This document shows positions 1 to 5,448 of a stretch of 29,092 nucleotides of DNA, piece by piece. Position 1 is the first letter of the stretch. Each line of letters begins with the position of its first letter. The position numbers and the translations under genes were made by a program. Origin of the DNA: a virus. The notes under the pieces were generated by a model. It saw only the letters and a program-made list of their open reading frames with translations, was not told the origin of the DNA and searched no databases. The stretch covers positions 1 through 29,092 of the IMG/VR virus record IMGVR_UViG_3300000101_000103. One strand, written 5' to 3'.

Positions 1-121
1 TAGTTACCATTTTAGGCTCGTCGGCAAATTGCGGTAACTCAATACCTACAATGTAAATGTCTTGAATGTCAGTATCTAATACCGCATTCGCAATCTGGTT
101 TTGGAGTTCTTGTTTATTCAT
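1..121 (-). CDS. Partial hypothetical protein, cut by left edge
   Basis: An open frame starts with ATG at 121 and runs off the left edge. About 40 residues are visible, beginning MNKQELQNQIANAV and continuing through IQDIYIVGIELPQF. I do not recognise the family. A TATATTTG promoter lies at 148-141 and leaves a leader of roughly 15-20 nt containing AATGAG before the ATG. The gene is leftward, as is the helix-turn-helix gene just to its right, but it has its own promoter. Start choice is fairly safe because of that promoter; function is unknown. Confidence 0.6.
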   Translation of the reverse strand, partial: MNKQELQNQIANAVLDTDIQDIYIVGIELPQFADEPKMVT

Positions 122-140
122 ATCTCATTGTTTTGAGGTA

Positions 141-148
141 CAAATATA
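141..148 (-). promoter_or_regulatory. TATATTTG -7 element
   Basis: Perfect match to the Bacteroidota TAnnTTTG -7 box, followed by TACC, about 20 nt upstream of the ATG at 121. It lies in the gap between the partial gene and the end of the helix-turn-helix gene. No convincing TTTG -33 box was found. Confidence 0.6.
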
Positions 149-159
149 CAAGCCTTTAT

Positions 160-444
160 TTAACTTACAAGTTTTTCCACATTTTTATATAAAGTTTCTT
201 CTCGGATGTTCGCTATCTTCATAACCTCGTGCTTTGTAAACCCTTCTTCCATCTTCTCTGTTATCAACACTACTACAATAGCATCCCTTATTTTCTTCAA
301 TGTTTTGCGGCTAACAATAGCCTTACCACTTATAGCGTGACTGAATGTAGGTAGTGCCACCCCTGCTATCTTTGCAGCCATACTCTTACCTCCACCTCTA
401 GGTTGTAGCTTTTTAGCCAACTCTTGAACTTCTGTAATTAACAT
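160..444 (-). CDS. Small helix-turn-helix DNA-binding protein
   Basis: 94 residues. Residues about 15-55 (GGGKSMAAKIAGVALPTFSH, then AISGKAIVSRKTLKKI) have the pattern of a helix-turn-helix of the Cro/C1 or XRE type: a short helix, a glycine turn, a recognition helix with TFSHAISGK, then a stabilising helix. A second helical segment near the C-terminus (FTKHEVMKIANIREETLYKN) also looks HTH-like. It is transcribed divergently from the rightward accessory block, with a 56-nt gap holding facing TATATTTG promoters, which suggests a regulator of that block, of itself, or of both. The -7 box ends four bases before the ATG, so the message may be leaderless. The regulatory role is inferred from domain and position. 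Confidence 0.65.
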   Translation of the reverse strand: MLITEVQELAKKLQPRGGGKSMAAKIAGVALPTFSHAISGKAIVSRKTLKKIRDAIVVVLITEKMEEGFTKHEVMKIANIREETLYKNVEKLVS

Positions 445-448
445 AGTA

Positions 449-456
449 CAAATATA
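449..456 (-). promoter_or_regulatory. TATATTTG -7 element of the HTH gene
   Basis: Minus strand reads AATAGATTATATTTG then TACT and the ATG at 444. The same 15-base string occurs at the promoters at 17759 and 27745. The spacing puts the expected transcription start at or next to the ATG, so a leaderless mRNA is likely. Confidence 0.65.
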
Positions 457-488
457 ATCTATTCTATTTTACGTTAAATAAATATGTT

Positions 489-496
489 TATATTTG
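489..496 (+). promoter_or_regulatory. TATATTTG -7 element of the rightward block
   Basis: Perfect TAnnTTTG box, followed by CATC and the GTG start at 501. It faces the promoter at 449-456. The expected transcription start is about at the GTG, which again suggests a leaderless message. The nine bases 500-508 (CGTGAAACA) differ by one base from the CGTGCAACA operators near 27.7 kb, but they also overlap the start codon, so this may be chance. Confidence 0.6.
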
Positions 497-500
497 CATC

Positions 501-794
501 GTGAAACAATTAAAAACAGTAATTATGATTCTGCTATTGTCGGCCCTCGTATTCCTTGCCTTGCTGCTTTTCGGATGCAAAGATCACACGCCACCCATCA
601 ACTATCAAAGCCAACTGGATAGCCTAAGCGGAGTAATTGCCATTAAGGATAAGATTATTGAAAGTATGGTTAATGACTTGGATAGTTTGATTGAGTTAAA
701 AGAAAATGTGAGGTATGTGCAAGGTAAGAAAATAATAATTTACAGAACAACACCAACTCCAGAACGTTTAACACAATTTGCAGAACGATTATGA
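501..794 (+). CDS. Small lipoprotein (possible spanin component)
   Basis: 97 residues starting with GTG. The N-terminus MKQLKT plus a long hydrophobic stretch ending LLFGC is a lipoprotein signal peptide, with Cys26 as the likely lipidated residue. The GTG start is preferred to the ATG at 525 because only it supplies the positive n-region. The mature part (LDSLSGVIAIKDKIIESM and on) is heptad-like, hence coiled coil. It overlaps the next gene by four bases (ATGA). A lipoprotein followed two genes later by a coiled-coil membrane protein resembles o-spanin/i-spanin pairs, but the lysis cassette appears to be at 3.0-4.0 kb, so superinfection exclusion or another envelope role is also possible. 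Confidence 0.65.
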   Translation: MKQLKTVIMILLLSALVFLALLLFGCKDHTPPINYQSQLDSLSGVIAIKDKIIESMVNDLDSLIELKENVRYVQGKKIIIYRTTPTPERLTQFAERL

Positions 795-1012
795 GCCACC
801 TAACAATGCAGCAACTAGAAGATTTAGGGTTTGAAGTTGCCAAATCAAAAAACGAATATTTTAGGATAGTTCAATATCGAAAAAAGGGTAATATATTAGT
901 TGAAACAGTTTGGCGTGAAAGCGGTGAATTTATATCTCAACGTTTATACTTGGAAAAAGTTACCTTAAATATCGAAAAACTCCAACAACTTGATAAACTA
1001 ATAAACAAATGA
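791..1012 (+). CDS. Hypothetical protein, 73 residues
   Basis: Small protein starting MSHLTMQQLEDLGFEVA. The pattern of a short helix, then alternating strand-like segments (YFRIVQYRKKGNILVETVW), then a helix with LNIEKLQQLDKLINK suggests a compact alpha/beta fold. It resembles small proteins common in Bacteroidota phages but I cannot name a function. It overlaps both neighbours by four bases, so the three genes are translationally coupled in one operon from the promoter at 489. Confidence 0.6.
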   Translation: MSHLTMQQLEDLGFEVAKSKNEYFRIVQYRKKGNILVETVWRESGEFISQRLYLEKVTLNIEKLQQLDKLINK

Positions 1013-1452
1013 AACAACTAATAAGAAAATCGGTATTTTCGATAATACTCATATGCAGCCTATCTGCACAAGGGCAAATAATATTTGAGATTAACGATAA
1101 AAAAGCCACAATAGTGCCATCGGTTACTTATGATACTGCCGTTTGCTTATCCCTTAACCAAATGGATAACATTATGATTGAACTATTAAAATGTGATAGC
1201 ATTGCAGAAGTATCCAAAATAAGCGATTTACAGCTATCTAAATACAAAAGCATAGTAAGTATGCAGAATGAGCAAATAAGTGCCGCAAAAGCCGCTATAT
1301 TAACCGCTAAAAACTTTAACAAGGCTTTGCAAATAGATGTACGGGAGCTTACCGCAGAAAACGAAACAACAAAAAGGAAATTAAACCGAAATAGAAAAGG
1401 CTTTATTGCCGCTTCGCTTGTTGCGGTTGTGGAGCTTCTTTTTTTATTATAA
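1009..1452 (+). CDS. Secreted/anchored coiled-coil protein with C-terminal membrane segment
   Basis: 147 residues. The N-terminus MKQLIRKSVFSIILICSLSA is a signal peptide, probably cleaved near AQG. A long coiled coil follows (about residues 60-125; SKISDLQLSKYKSIVSMQNE and the stretch after it). The C-terminus GFIAASLVAVVELLFLL is a membrane segment preceded by basic residues RKLNRNRKG-like. This topology fits an envelope-spanning protein. The last codons (LFLL and stop) lie inside a 27-bp direct repeat that recurs at the end of the Mom-family gene 720 bp downstream, so the original C-terminus may have been altered by cassette insertion. Function unknown; spanin-like is one option. Confidence 0.6.
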   Translation: MKQLIRKSVFSIILICSLSAQGQIIFEINDKKATIVPSVTYDTAVCLSLNQMDNIMIELLKCDSIAEVSKISDLQLSKYKSIVSMQNEQISAAKAAILTAKNFNKALQIDVRELTAENETTKRKLNRNRKGFIAASLVAVVELLFLL

Positions 1453-1463
1453 CGTACAAGTAT
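1437..1463 (+). repeat. 27-bp direct repeat, left copy, flanking the Mom cassette
   Basis: Positions 1437-1463 match 2157-2183 at 26 of 27 bases; the first 22 are identical. Both copies encode the same C-terminal LFLL plus TAA and then enter the attC-like element. The two copies are exactly 720 bp apart and bracket the Mom-family gene, which is the arrangement expected for an inserted or recombined cassette. Confidence 0.8.
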
Positions 1464-1500
1464 AAGGTGCGTTTTAATGCACTTTATACGTTGTTGTGTG
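1450..1500 (+). other. attC-like site A (stop codon plus inverted repeat)
   Basis: Starts with TAACGTACAAG, in which TAA is the stop of the preceding gene. An 11-bp stem follows: GTATAAGGTGC at 1460-1470 pairs with GCACTTTATAC at 1479-1489, with one G-T pair and an 8-nt loop GTTTTAAT. It ends with GTTGTTGTGTG. TAAC at the left and GTT at the right resemble the R-box ends of integron attC sites, and the inner arms resemble L boxes. There is no T-tract, so it is a poor intrinsic terminator. The attC reading is an inference from layout and from comparison with sites C and D. Confidence 0.5.
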
Positions 1501-1527
1501 ACGAAGTGAACAGTTAAAAAAGACAGG

Positions 1528-2172
1528 ATGAGCAAAAGCAAATTTCATATTTTAAGTATTGATAGTTACCAAACTTATGACTGGCTACTACATAAACATT
1601 ATGCCAAACGAATACCAAGTATTTCTTTTGCTTTTGGATTGTATGATGAAAACAACATAATGCAAGGGATAATAACTTATGGAAAACCTGCTTCTCCAAG
1701 TTTATGTGATGGTGTTTGCGGTGTTGAAAATAGGGATTACGTTTATGAGTTGAATAGACTTTGTGTAAATGATGGATTGCCTAAGAATACACTTTCTTTT
1801 TTTGTAGCTCAAAGCTTGAAATCTTTACCACCATTGATAATTGTTTCATATGCTGATACTGCCCAAAATCATAATGGCTACATTTACCAGGCTACAAATT
1901 GGATTTATACAGGTGCAACAAAAGAAAGAACCGACATAGGTAGTGAAGATGGTAGTCATAGTAGACATTATGATAAAAACATAGATTACACAAAAAATAG
2001 AAAGTTTAGAAGTAGTAAACACCGTTATATAAACTTTACTGGAACTAAAAAGCAAAAGAAATACTGGCGTAATTGCTTAAAATATGAAATTTGCGATTAT
2101 CCAAAAGGCGAAAACATTAGGTATGATGCAAGCTATAAACCAAGCGTACAGGCTCGTCTTTTTTTATTATAA
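1528..2172 (+). CDS. Mom-family DNA adenine modification protein (GNAT-like), copy 1
   Basis: 214 residues. The pattern matches the phage Mu Mom family: KHYAKRIPS with His24-Tyr25, ELNRLCV at 74-80, LPKNTLS, SYAD at 107-110, and GYIYQATNWIYTG at 117-129. Mu Mom converts adenine in phage DNA to a methylcarbamoyl form that resists host restriction; that activity is known for Mu and inferred here. The start at 1528 has a purine-rich GACAGG upstream. The gene sits alone between attC-like site A and a half site, bracketed by 27-bp direct repeats, so it looks like a cassette acquired separately from the second Mom-family gene at 21.2-21.9 kb, from which it is strongly diverged. The basic C-terminal half (KKQKKYWRN and around) could contact DNA. 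Confidence 0.75.
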   Translation: MSKSKFHILSIDSYQTYDWLLHKHYAKRIPSISFAFGLYDENNIMQGIITYGKPASPSLCDGVCGVENRDYVYELNRLCVNDGLPKNTLSFFVAQSLKSLPPLIIVSYADTAQNHNGYIYQATNWIYTGATKERTDIGSEDGSHSRHYDKNIDYTKNRKFRSSKHRYINFTGTKKQKKYWRNCLKYEICDYPKGENIRYDASYKPSVQARLFLL

Positions 2173-2183
2173 CGTACAGGTAT
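2157..2183 (+). repeat. 27-bp direct repeat, right copy, with attC-like half site B
   Basis: Second copy of the repeat at 1437-1463. It contains TAACGTACAGGTATA, the left half of an attC-like element, with TAA at 2170-2172 as the stop of the Mom-family gene. Unlike sites A, C and D no matching right arm follows; the sequence diverges after 2183 and the next ATG is at 2207. It may be a truncated site left by recombination. Confidence 0.7.
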
Positions 2184-2206
2184 ATGAATAGTAAAAATTA
2201 CGACTT

Positions 2207-2446
2207 ATGAAAACAAAAGATAATAAATGCGATAAAGGTTGGCACACAGGAAAGTGTTGCTGTAATTGTAAAAACCAAATTGAATTATTTAAACACCCGT
2301 GTAACAAAGTAAATAAAGGTGCAATAAATGAAAGTACAGGAATGTATGCTTGTATAGTTCAATTTGATTTTGATGGAGAACAGAAAGGTGTAATATTTGA
2401 AAAGCAACACGGATTTTGTGAAATGCACGTAAGCCATTGTAGGTAA
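2207..2446 (+). CDS. Small cysteine-rich, probably metal-binding protein
   Basis: 79 residues with Cys at GKCCCNCKNQ, HPCNK, MYACIV, HGFCEMH and a final SHC. The clusters CCxC, HxC and CxMH could bind zinc. Similar cysteine-rich small proteins are widespread in Bacteroidota genomes and phages but have no known function. The start follows CGACTT; its TAA stop (2444-2446) is the first base group of attC-like site C. It forms a one-gene cassette between half site B and site C. Confidence 0.65.
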   Translation: MKTKDNKCDKGWHTGKCCCNCKNQIELFKHPCNKVNKGAINESTGMYACIVQFDFDGEQKGVIFEKQHGFCEMHVSHCR

Positions 2447-2496
2447 TGTTGAGTATAAAAAATCGTTTTAATGTTTTTTATACAATGTTAGCACCC
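2444..2496 (+). other. attC-like site C (stop codon plus inverted repeat)
   Basis: Starts TAATGTTGA with the stop of the preceding gene. A perfect 10-bp stem follows: GTATAAAAAA at 2453-2462 with TTTTTTATAC at 2474-2483. The loop holds CGTTTTAATG, the same ten bases as in site A, where they span the loop and closing pair. It ends AATGTTAGCACC. The shared loop and shared GTATAA...TTATAC arms make common descent of A and C likely. As with site A, a plain terminator is a weaker explanation because no T-tract follows the stem. Confidence 0.5.
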
Positions 2497-2553
2497 GTTT
2501 TTTTGTTTAAGTAGAATTATTTTAAAAATATTTATACTTTTTTTATTAAAAAG

Positions 2554-2584
2554 TTTGTAGGTATAAATATTTGTTGTATCTTTA
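2554..2584 (+). promoter_or_regulatory. Bacteroidota-type promoter inside the cassette block
   Basis: TTTG at 2554-2557, 19 bases, then TATCTTTA at 2577-2584, matching the Bacteroidota TTTG-N19-21-TAnnTTTG consensus in all but the last base. The start codon of the next gene is 26 nt downstream at 2610, with a purine-rich AAACAAAGAAA in between. It gives the last cassette its own promoter. Confidence 0.65.
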
Positions 2585-2609
2585 CACTATAATTAAAAAC
2601 AAAGAAATT

Positions 2610-2807
2610 ATGACAACTCAAGAATTAAAAGAAACAGTAGCTCAACTAAAAGGATATAATGTAGTTGATGTAGATTTTCAAGTAAACACTTTTACAACAG
2701 ACAAAAAATGTGTTTATGCTTTTGATTTAACAAAAAAAGGATTATTAAAAGCTAACTCAATTAAGTTTATGTGGACTGTGGCTAATTTTCAAAACTGCTC
2801 TTACTAA
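2610..2807 (+). CDS. Hypothetical protein, 65 residues
   Basis: Begins MTTQELKETVAQLKGYNVVD. The ATG at 2610 is chosen over an in-frame TTG at 2571 because the TTG lies upstream of the -7 box of the promoter at 2554-2584. The product is a small alpha/beta protein with a strand pattern VVDVDFQVNTF and YAFDLTKKG. Not recognised. The stop TAA shares its last A with the ATG of the following gene, so the two are coupled. Confidence 0.6.
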   Translation: MTTQELKETVAQLKGYNVVDVDFQVNTFTTDKKCVYAFDLTKKGLLKANSIKFMWTVANFQNCSY

Positions 2808-2986
2808 TGAACGAAAACATAATAATACTAACCAACGGAGAATCCTACGAAGCGTGGGGTTCTCTCGTTGAGTTGTGTAAAGTCAAAGGATTTAGTCACA
2901 ATTATTTGAAGCGTTTAAAATATCCGTTTGAGTATAAAGGGTTGAAATTTATTCGTGTGCCGTTTCGGTCTTCAAATGGGTGCTAA
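2807..2986 (+). CDS. Hypothetical small protein, 59 residues
   Basis: ATG at 2807 overlaps the previous stop; TAA at 2984-2986 is embedded in attC-like site D. The protein runs MNENIIILTNGESYEAWGSL to a C-terminus RVPFRSSNGC. The central WGSLVELCKVKGFSHNYLKR has the helix-turn-helix spacing of a small DNA-binding or regulatory protein and is followed by a strand-rich YEYKGLKFIRVPF-like tail, a pattern common in small Bacteroidota phage proteins. The DNA-binding idea is tentative. Confidence 0.6.
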   Translation: MNENIIILTNGESYEAWGSLVELCKVKGFSHNYLKRLKYPFEYKGLKFIRVPFRSSNGC

Positions 2987-3045
2987 CGCCAGTATATGCC
3001 TAAGCTCTGCGACCCGTTAGGGTTAGGTATATACTATGTTATACA
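2984..3045 (+). other. attC-like site D (best example)
   Basis: CTAAC at 2983-2987 (containing the TAA stop) faces GTTATAC at 3038-3044. Inside, AGTATATGCCTAA (2991-3003) pairs with TTAGGTATATACT (3023-3035) over 13 positions with one G-T pair. The spacers between outer and inner boxes are unequal (GCC on the left, AT on the right), leaving an extra unpaired base as in folded attC hairpins. The 19-nt apex contains a small CCC/GGG stem. The right arm overlaps, antisense, the true end of the endolysin reading frame (stop at 3034). Confidence 0.55.
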
Positions 3046-3192
3046 TCGAATATACTTATCCTCTATCAAGTTATTTTTTTCAGCATTGTACCGGCTTAAC
3101 AATACCCTCCAATGTGCTGCACCTTTAATAGTAAAGTGGGGTAAATCCCACTTTTTTCCGTTGGTTATAAATCCGTTTACCCATCCACGCTT
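3034..3192 (-). pseudogene. Endolysin C-terminal part in the -1 frame
   Basis: The frame one base back from the endolysin is open from 3192 to a TAG at 3034. It encodes GWVNGFITNGKKWDLPHFTI and then AHWRVLLSRYNAEKNN. PHF is the missing third zinc-ligand motif of M15 peptidases, and the W-LL-YN tail is typical of Bacteroidota phage endolysins. Joining residues 1-118 of the upstream part to the glycine before WVNG gives 168 residues, the usual length. The simplest reading is a one-base deletion (or read error) near 3181-3192, where both frames are open. Confidence 0.75.
3133..3157 (+). terminator. Probable intrinsic terminator of the rightward block
   Basis: AAAGTGGG (3133-3140), loop GTAAAT, CCCACTTT (3147-3154) and a T-run to 3157. 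This would stop rightward transcription before it enters the leftward structural genes. The same bases on the other strand encode part of the frameshifted endolysin C-terminus (KKWDLPHF), so the hairpin does double duty or is partly fortuitous. Confidence 0.55.
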
Positions 3193-3539
3193 TCAAATAC
3201 TTTGGTTACTTCCAACCAATCGGAAACGCCATCTCTATCTCCATCTCTTTTAGTATCCCAACTCGCCTCCTCAAAAATGCCATCGCCATTTTTATCGTAT
3301 AATAGCACTATGTCAAATGCTGCTCCGTAATTGTGGTAGCTTTGCCCTGCTTTTGCATTGGTTACTTTTGGTCTTTTTAAATAGAGTGCATCCTGCTCTG
3401 CAAATGTCCTTAGCGTGTGGCTAAATCTTAACCTTACCCCTTTACCTAAAACATTATTTGCCGCCGTATAATCCTCTCGCAGCTTATCTCTTAAGCTAGG
3501 GTGCATTAACTCAATTCTTTCTAAACTTATTTTATCCAT
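3177..3539 (-). CDS. M15 peptidase endolysin, frameshifted (N-terminal part)
   Basis: 120 residues as read. RFSHTLRTFAEQDALY followed by KAGQSYHNYGAAFDIVLL is the M15 (D-Ala-D-Ala carboxypeptidase-like / L-Ala-D-Glu peptidase) signature, with zinc ligands His69 and Asp76 in SxHxxGxAxD. The enzyme would cleave peptidoglycan peptides for host lysis. The frame stops after KVFESVDG, before the PHF motif with the third zinc ligand, which is found in the overlapping -1 frame (3034-3192). As annotated the enzyme would be inactive. It is the last gene of the leftward structural run and follows holin-like and coiled-coil membrane genes. Confidence 0.8.
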   Translation of the reverse strand: MDKISLERIELMHPSLRDKLREDYTAANNVLGKGVRLRFSHTLRTFAEQDALYLKRPKVTNAKAGQSYHNYGAAFDIVLLYDKNGDGIFEEASWDTKRDGDRDGVSDWLEVTKVFESVDG

Positions 3540-3543
3540 AAGC

Positions 3544-3819
3544 TTATTTCAACCCACTAAATTTCTTGCAATTTTCAAGTTCTTTTCGAACTGCACTAAG
3601 GTCTATATGTAAAACCTTAATTTCTTCCTTCATTTCTGAAAATTTAACGTTAGCATCCTCGACAAAGGTTTTATAGCTTTCTTGCATTTTCAGAATTGCA
3701 TCACCTTCTGTTACCGATGCGGCTGCATTGCTGTTTCTTCTGCCGAAAAACCAACCCGTACCACCGCCTACTATTGCGGTTACTACGTTATCAATTATAG
3801 AGTTAAAATCAAAAGCCAC
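3544..3819 (-). CDS. Small membrane/coiled-coil protein next to endolysin
   Basis: 91 residues. Residues about 5-26 (SIIDNVVTAIVGGGTGWFFG) form one N-terminal membrane segment followed by basic RR. The rest is a long charged coiled coil (YKTFVEDANVKFSEMKEEIK and on). One membrane segment plus a coiled coil beside an endolysin fits an i-spanin-like or holin-accessory protein. Family not firmly recognised. The gap to the endolysin is 4 nt and to the upstream gene 2 nt. Confidence 0.6.
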   Translation of the reverse strand: MAFDFNSIIDNVVTAIVGGGTGWFFGRRNSNAAASVTEGDAILKMQESYKTFVEDANVKFSEMKEEIKVLHIDLSAVRKELENCKKFSGLK

Positions 3820-3821
3820 TA

Positions 3822-4016
3822 CTAATTACCGTTTCTTTTATTGTATTCTTTATAAGCCAAATAAACACCTCCTGCCATTATAGCAAACAGAAATAACCCA
3901 CCTGCCAATGTACCCTCTACTGGTGTAAAAATTAACACCACTACCAATACTGCAAATAGCACGAATACAAATGCCAAAGCGTTAAGACTAAATAGTTTGT
4001 TAAATAAGTTTTTCAT
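3822..4016 (-). CDS. Holin-like small membrane protein
   Basis: 64 residues from the ATG at 4016 (MKNLFNKLFSLNALAF), which is chosen over an in-frame upstream start at 4046 because it gives a basic N-terminus and smaller overlap with the upstream gene. Two membrane segments are visible: ALAFVFVLFAVLVVVLIF and GTLAGGLFLFAIMAGGVYLA, then a basic tail KEYNKRNGN. Two segments, small size and position before the endolysin fit a class II holin, inferred from context. Confidence 0.55.
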   Translation of the reverse strand: MKNLFNKLFSLNALAFVFVLFAVLVVVLIFTPVEGTLAGGLFLFAIMAGGVYLAYKEYNKRNGN

Positions 4017-4377
4017 AAATTTCAAAATTAATATAAATCGAAGCAAGAAAGGCTATAATCCAAGCCGTCACTCGCAAATTGTTTGGTATCTCCCTGTTTA
4101 TCTTGTCTGTTTCTGAGTCGTCAATTCCGTCACCTAGATAGAAGATGTCACGTTTCGCAAACCACCCATATCCAATATCAAAGAACGCCACTCGCAAACA
4201 AAAATAAGTTACCGCTCCCCAATAGTGTCCTATCAATAAACCTTGTATCTCTGCAAGTAGGAAAACTGCAAGCAGAACCATATCGCTTTTGAAGTCGTGC
4301 TTATTGCCAAACTTCAAGTCGTGAAACAGGTGTGCCGCTAACAAAAGAATAAGTGATATGTATAGTAATAATGTCAT
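4000..4377 (-). CDS. Membrane protein, 125 residues
   Basis: Starts MTLLLYISLILLLAAHLFHD. Hydrophobic segments lie near residues 2-17, 33-50 and 103-118, with a soluble loop FAKRDIFYLGDGIDDSETDK between the second and third. Proteins of this kind are common in Bacteroidota phage late regions but have no assigned role. It overlaps the next gene downstream by 17 nt and the gene upstream by 4 nt, so it is part of one translational chain toward the lysis genes. Confidence 0.55.
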   Translation of the reverse strand: MTLLLYISLILLLAAHLFHDLKFGNKHDFKSDMVLLAVFLLAEIQGLLIGHYWGAVTYFCLRVAFFDIGYGWFAKRDIFYLGDGIDDSETDKINREIPNNLRVTAWIIAFLASIYINFEIYEKLI

Positions 4378-4598
4378 TGTTCTAATACCTCTTGTATTTC
4401 TATTTGCTCAGTTTCACCTAAAATATCTGATATGCTCGCATCTTCTGTTATGTACCAAAAGCTATCGCCTTCATTTATTCCTACCCAATGGAGTGTCGTG
4501 CCACCTTCCTTTGGCAATCCATAAACGTCATCACACTGCTTTTGTGCTGCCTCTGCTGCTTCTAAAGTGTTATATTTATATCCGTTAATAAATGCCAT
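4374..4598 (-). CDS. Hypothetical protein, 74 residues
   Basis: Soluble, acidic protein beginning MAFINGYKYNTLEAAEAAQK. The motif GTTLHWVGINEGDSFWYI has aromatic residues at strand-like spacing. Such small proteins often follow the receptor-binding gene in these phages. No function assigned. It overlaps the lectin-like gene upstream by 14 nt. Confidence 0.55.
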   Translation of the reverse strand: MAFINGYKYNTLEAAEAAQKQCDDVYGLPKEGGTTLHWVGINEGDSFWYITEDASISDILGETEQIEIQEVLEQ

Positions 4599-5448
4599 AG
4601 TAAGAATTTATATTTGTTTCTATTGCCGCACGGTTTGCACTTTGATTTGTGGTGTAAATAATCAATTCTTGCATTTGCCCACCTAAATGCCCATAACTAT
4701 TGCCCGTACCTATTTCACTTGTTCCAGTACTTGTTAAATCTGCCGTTGTAGTTAGTGCAGATAATGTTTCTGGCAAATACATATTTATACCGCTACTGTC
4801 ACGAGCAACACTTATTATTTGTTGTGTTGCATAAGTACTTGATGTGTTTATTATTGCATCACCCGTTCCTGTATCTCTTGTCTGGAATTGGTATTTTCCA
4901 TTTATTACACCTACACCCATATTCCCATCTAAAGCCCCGTTTCTTTTTTGAGTTATACCGCCCGTTTCAGAAGTGTTTACATTTTTAGTTACACAGAAAA
5001 TATTTAAATCCTTTGTACCGTAAAAATCATTAGGCAAACTTTGAGAAAAGCTATCATTTGTCCCATCAAAGACTATTGATGATTTACTATTAAGACTTAA
5101 TACGCTCCCACTACTTACTATTTGAGGTTGATTTGAAGCAGTTGATTGCGTTGCATTTCTCCCAGTGTTTCCGCTTTGGTCATACCAAGTAGTCACAAAA
5201 CCATCACCTACACCGCAAAAAGTTAATAAACTTGCCGTATCTAATGCACCACTTACAAAGCCTATGTCACTCTCTGCATTGTCGCTGCTTCGCCTTACTC
5301 GTATTGCACTCCCAGCATACGCACTCCTAAGCAACCGCAAACTATAAGCAGCCGCAGCACTCGTGTACACGTCGAGAGGTGGAGTAAAGGGTAAACCGCC
5401 TCCACCTCCACCCTTTATAGTTCCGTATTGATAGCCGTATCCGTACAT
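4585..5448 (-). CDS. Putative receptor-binding / lectin-like tail protein
   Basis: 287 residues. A glycine-rich N-terminal linker (GGGGGGLP, residues 14-21) is followed by AAYSLRLLRSAYAGSAIRVR, DIGFVSGALDT, TTWYDQSGNTGRNATQ and QPQIVSSGSV. These are hallmarks of the alpha-L-arabinofuranosidase B catalytic-like / concanavalin-type jelly roll found in many Bacteroidota phage tail and capsid decorations. The C-terminal half (QMQELIIYTTNQSANRAAIE) matches the end of LamG-type folds. A role in binding host surface glycans is inferred; enzymatic activity is not established from sequence. Confidence 0.65.
   Translation of the reverse strand: MYGYGYQYGTIKGGGGGGLPFTPPLDVYTSAAAAYSLRLLRSAYAGSAIRVRRSSDNAESDIGFVSGALDTASLLTFCGVGDGFVTTWYDQSGNTGRNATQSTASNQPQIVSSGSVLSLNSKSSIVFDGTNDSFSQSLPNDFYGTKDLNIFCVTKNVNTSETGGITQKRNGALDGNMGVGVINGKYQFQTRDTGTGDAIINTSSTYATQQIISVARDSSGINMYLPETLSALTTTADLTSTGTSEIGTGNSYGHLGGQMQELIIYTTNQSANRAAIETNINSYYGIY

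Noticed and set aside
1460-1489. Hairpin of site A (and that of site C) as a simple terminator
   Set aside because: The stems are not followed by a T-tract, and genes continue in the same direction within about 40-120 nt. The conserved ends and loop favour a recombination-type element instead.
1128-1541. Minus-strand open frame of 137 codons
   Set aside because: Antisense shadow of the coiled-coil gene and site A, with no promoter and a low-complexity product.
3115-3122. TGCTGCAC similar to the operators at 27.6-27.7 kb
   Set aside because: No TTTR four bases away, and it lies in the coding remnant of the endolysin. An eight-base match is expected by chance in this length.
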